Assembly (NCBI GenBank): GCA_946413655.1
Contig: CAMKLO010000013.1
Coordinates: 1-64,000, forward strand
Reading direction: 5' to 3'
Source of the DNA: an uncultured Fibrobacter sp.
Lineage (GTDB): Bacteria > Fibrobacterota > Fibrobacteria > Fibrobacterales > Fibrobacteraceae
Length of the DNA stretch: 64,000 nt
Under the pieces are notes generated by a model. That model saw only the letters and a list, made by a program, of their open reading frames with translations. It made no database searches and was not told where the DNA came from. Every line of letters starts with the position of its first letter. The stretch's first letter is position 1. Of the stretch, positions 63,990 to 64,000 are shown one piece after another. The position numbers were made by a program, and so were the translations under genes.

Positions 63990-64000
63990 ATGGCAAAAGA
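63990..64000 (+). CDS. Possible start of a gene continuing beyond the window
   Basis: ATGGCAAAAGA at the very end reads MAK, a common N-terminus. GGAAATATAG lies upstream as a weak ribosome site. Only four codons are visible, so nothing can be said of the product. Confidence 0.25.

Overview
The window comes from a Fibrobacter-type bacterium, most likely Fibrobacter succinogenes or a close relative. The evidence is a set of protein families known mainly from that genus: two FISUMP (TIGR02145) lipoproteins, three TIGR02147 proteins and one frameshifted TIGR02171-like lipoprotein. Long poly-serine linkers on surface proteins, a GH5 cellulase, a PL9-like pectate lyase and a shared C-terminal sorting-type domain on secreted proteins point the same way. 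This assignment rests on protein features only; no 16S gene is present.

Layout. 1-7867: end of a pilus operon, with a PilW-like minor pilin fragment and a 2188-residue PilX-like protein. 7985-9484: an ArsR-type repressor and an orphan pheS. 9713-18296 (minus): surface polysaccharide genes (rfbA, rfbB, rfbC, a tyrosine phosphatase, a Wza-like export lipoprotein, manC) with an M6 metalloprotease between rfbA and rfbB. 18368-31214: a Ski2-like helicase, a metal efflux permease with its ArsR repressor, an outer-membrane barrel, Nnr, a flavodiiron protein, a FISUMP lipoprotein with a 38-residue membrane protein after it, and polA. 31511-33604: secreted GH5 cellulase. 33742-38919 (minus): two tandem TIGR02147-lipoprotein cassettes. 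39148-44539: malic enzyme, an M16 peptidase, infC-rpmI-rplT and tRNA-Gly. 44641-44913: four 40-bp palindromic units of unknown function. 44945-52914: small lipoproteins, an RNA methyltransferase, the TIGR02171-like gene, an MFS transporter and a diguanylate cyclase. 53126-55780: third TIGR02147-lipoprotein cassette followed by a FISUMP lipoprotein. 55777-59083: pectate lyase and a BspA-like repeat protein. 59300-63344 (minus): an AT-rich restriction-modification operon (C5 methyltransferase, NgoFVII-like nuclease, Z1 ATPase). 63345-64000: non-coding DNA with interlocking inverted repeats.

How the parts work together. Most accessory genes act at the cell surface: pili, polysaccharide, lipoproteins and plant-wall enzymes, as expected of a fibre-attached cellulose degrader. 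The most distinctive system is the TIGR02147-lipoprotein cassette. It occurs three times; each copy has a near-consensus promoter 7-9 nt from the start codon, which predicts leaderless or nearly leaderless mRNA. A lipoprotein gene with its own strong ribosome site overlaps or abuts the first gene's stop. The lipoproteins share a motif just after the lipid-bearing cysteine. I infer a family of regulator-surface-lipoprotein pairs.

Intergenic DNA is also unusual. Heptamer arrays built on TAG begin at the stop codons of pheS, rfbC and manC and place stops in all three frames. A dispersed GGATGAC repeat family is present, with related sequence inside the coding regions of polA and a FISUMP gene.
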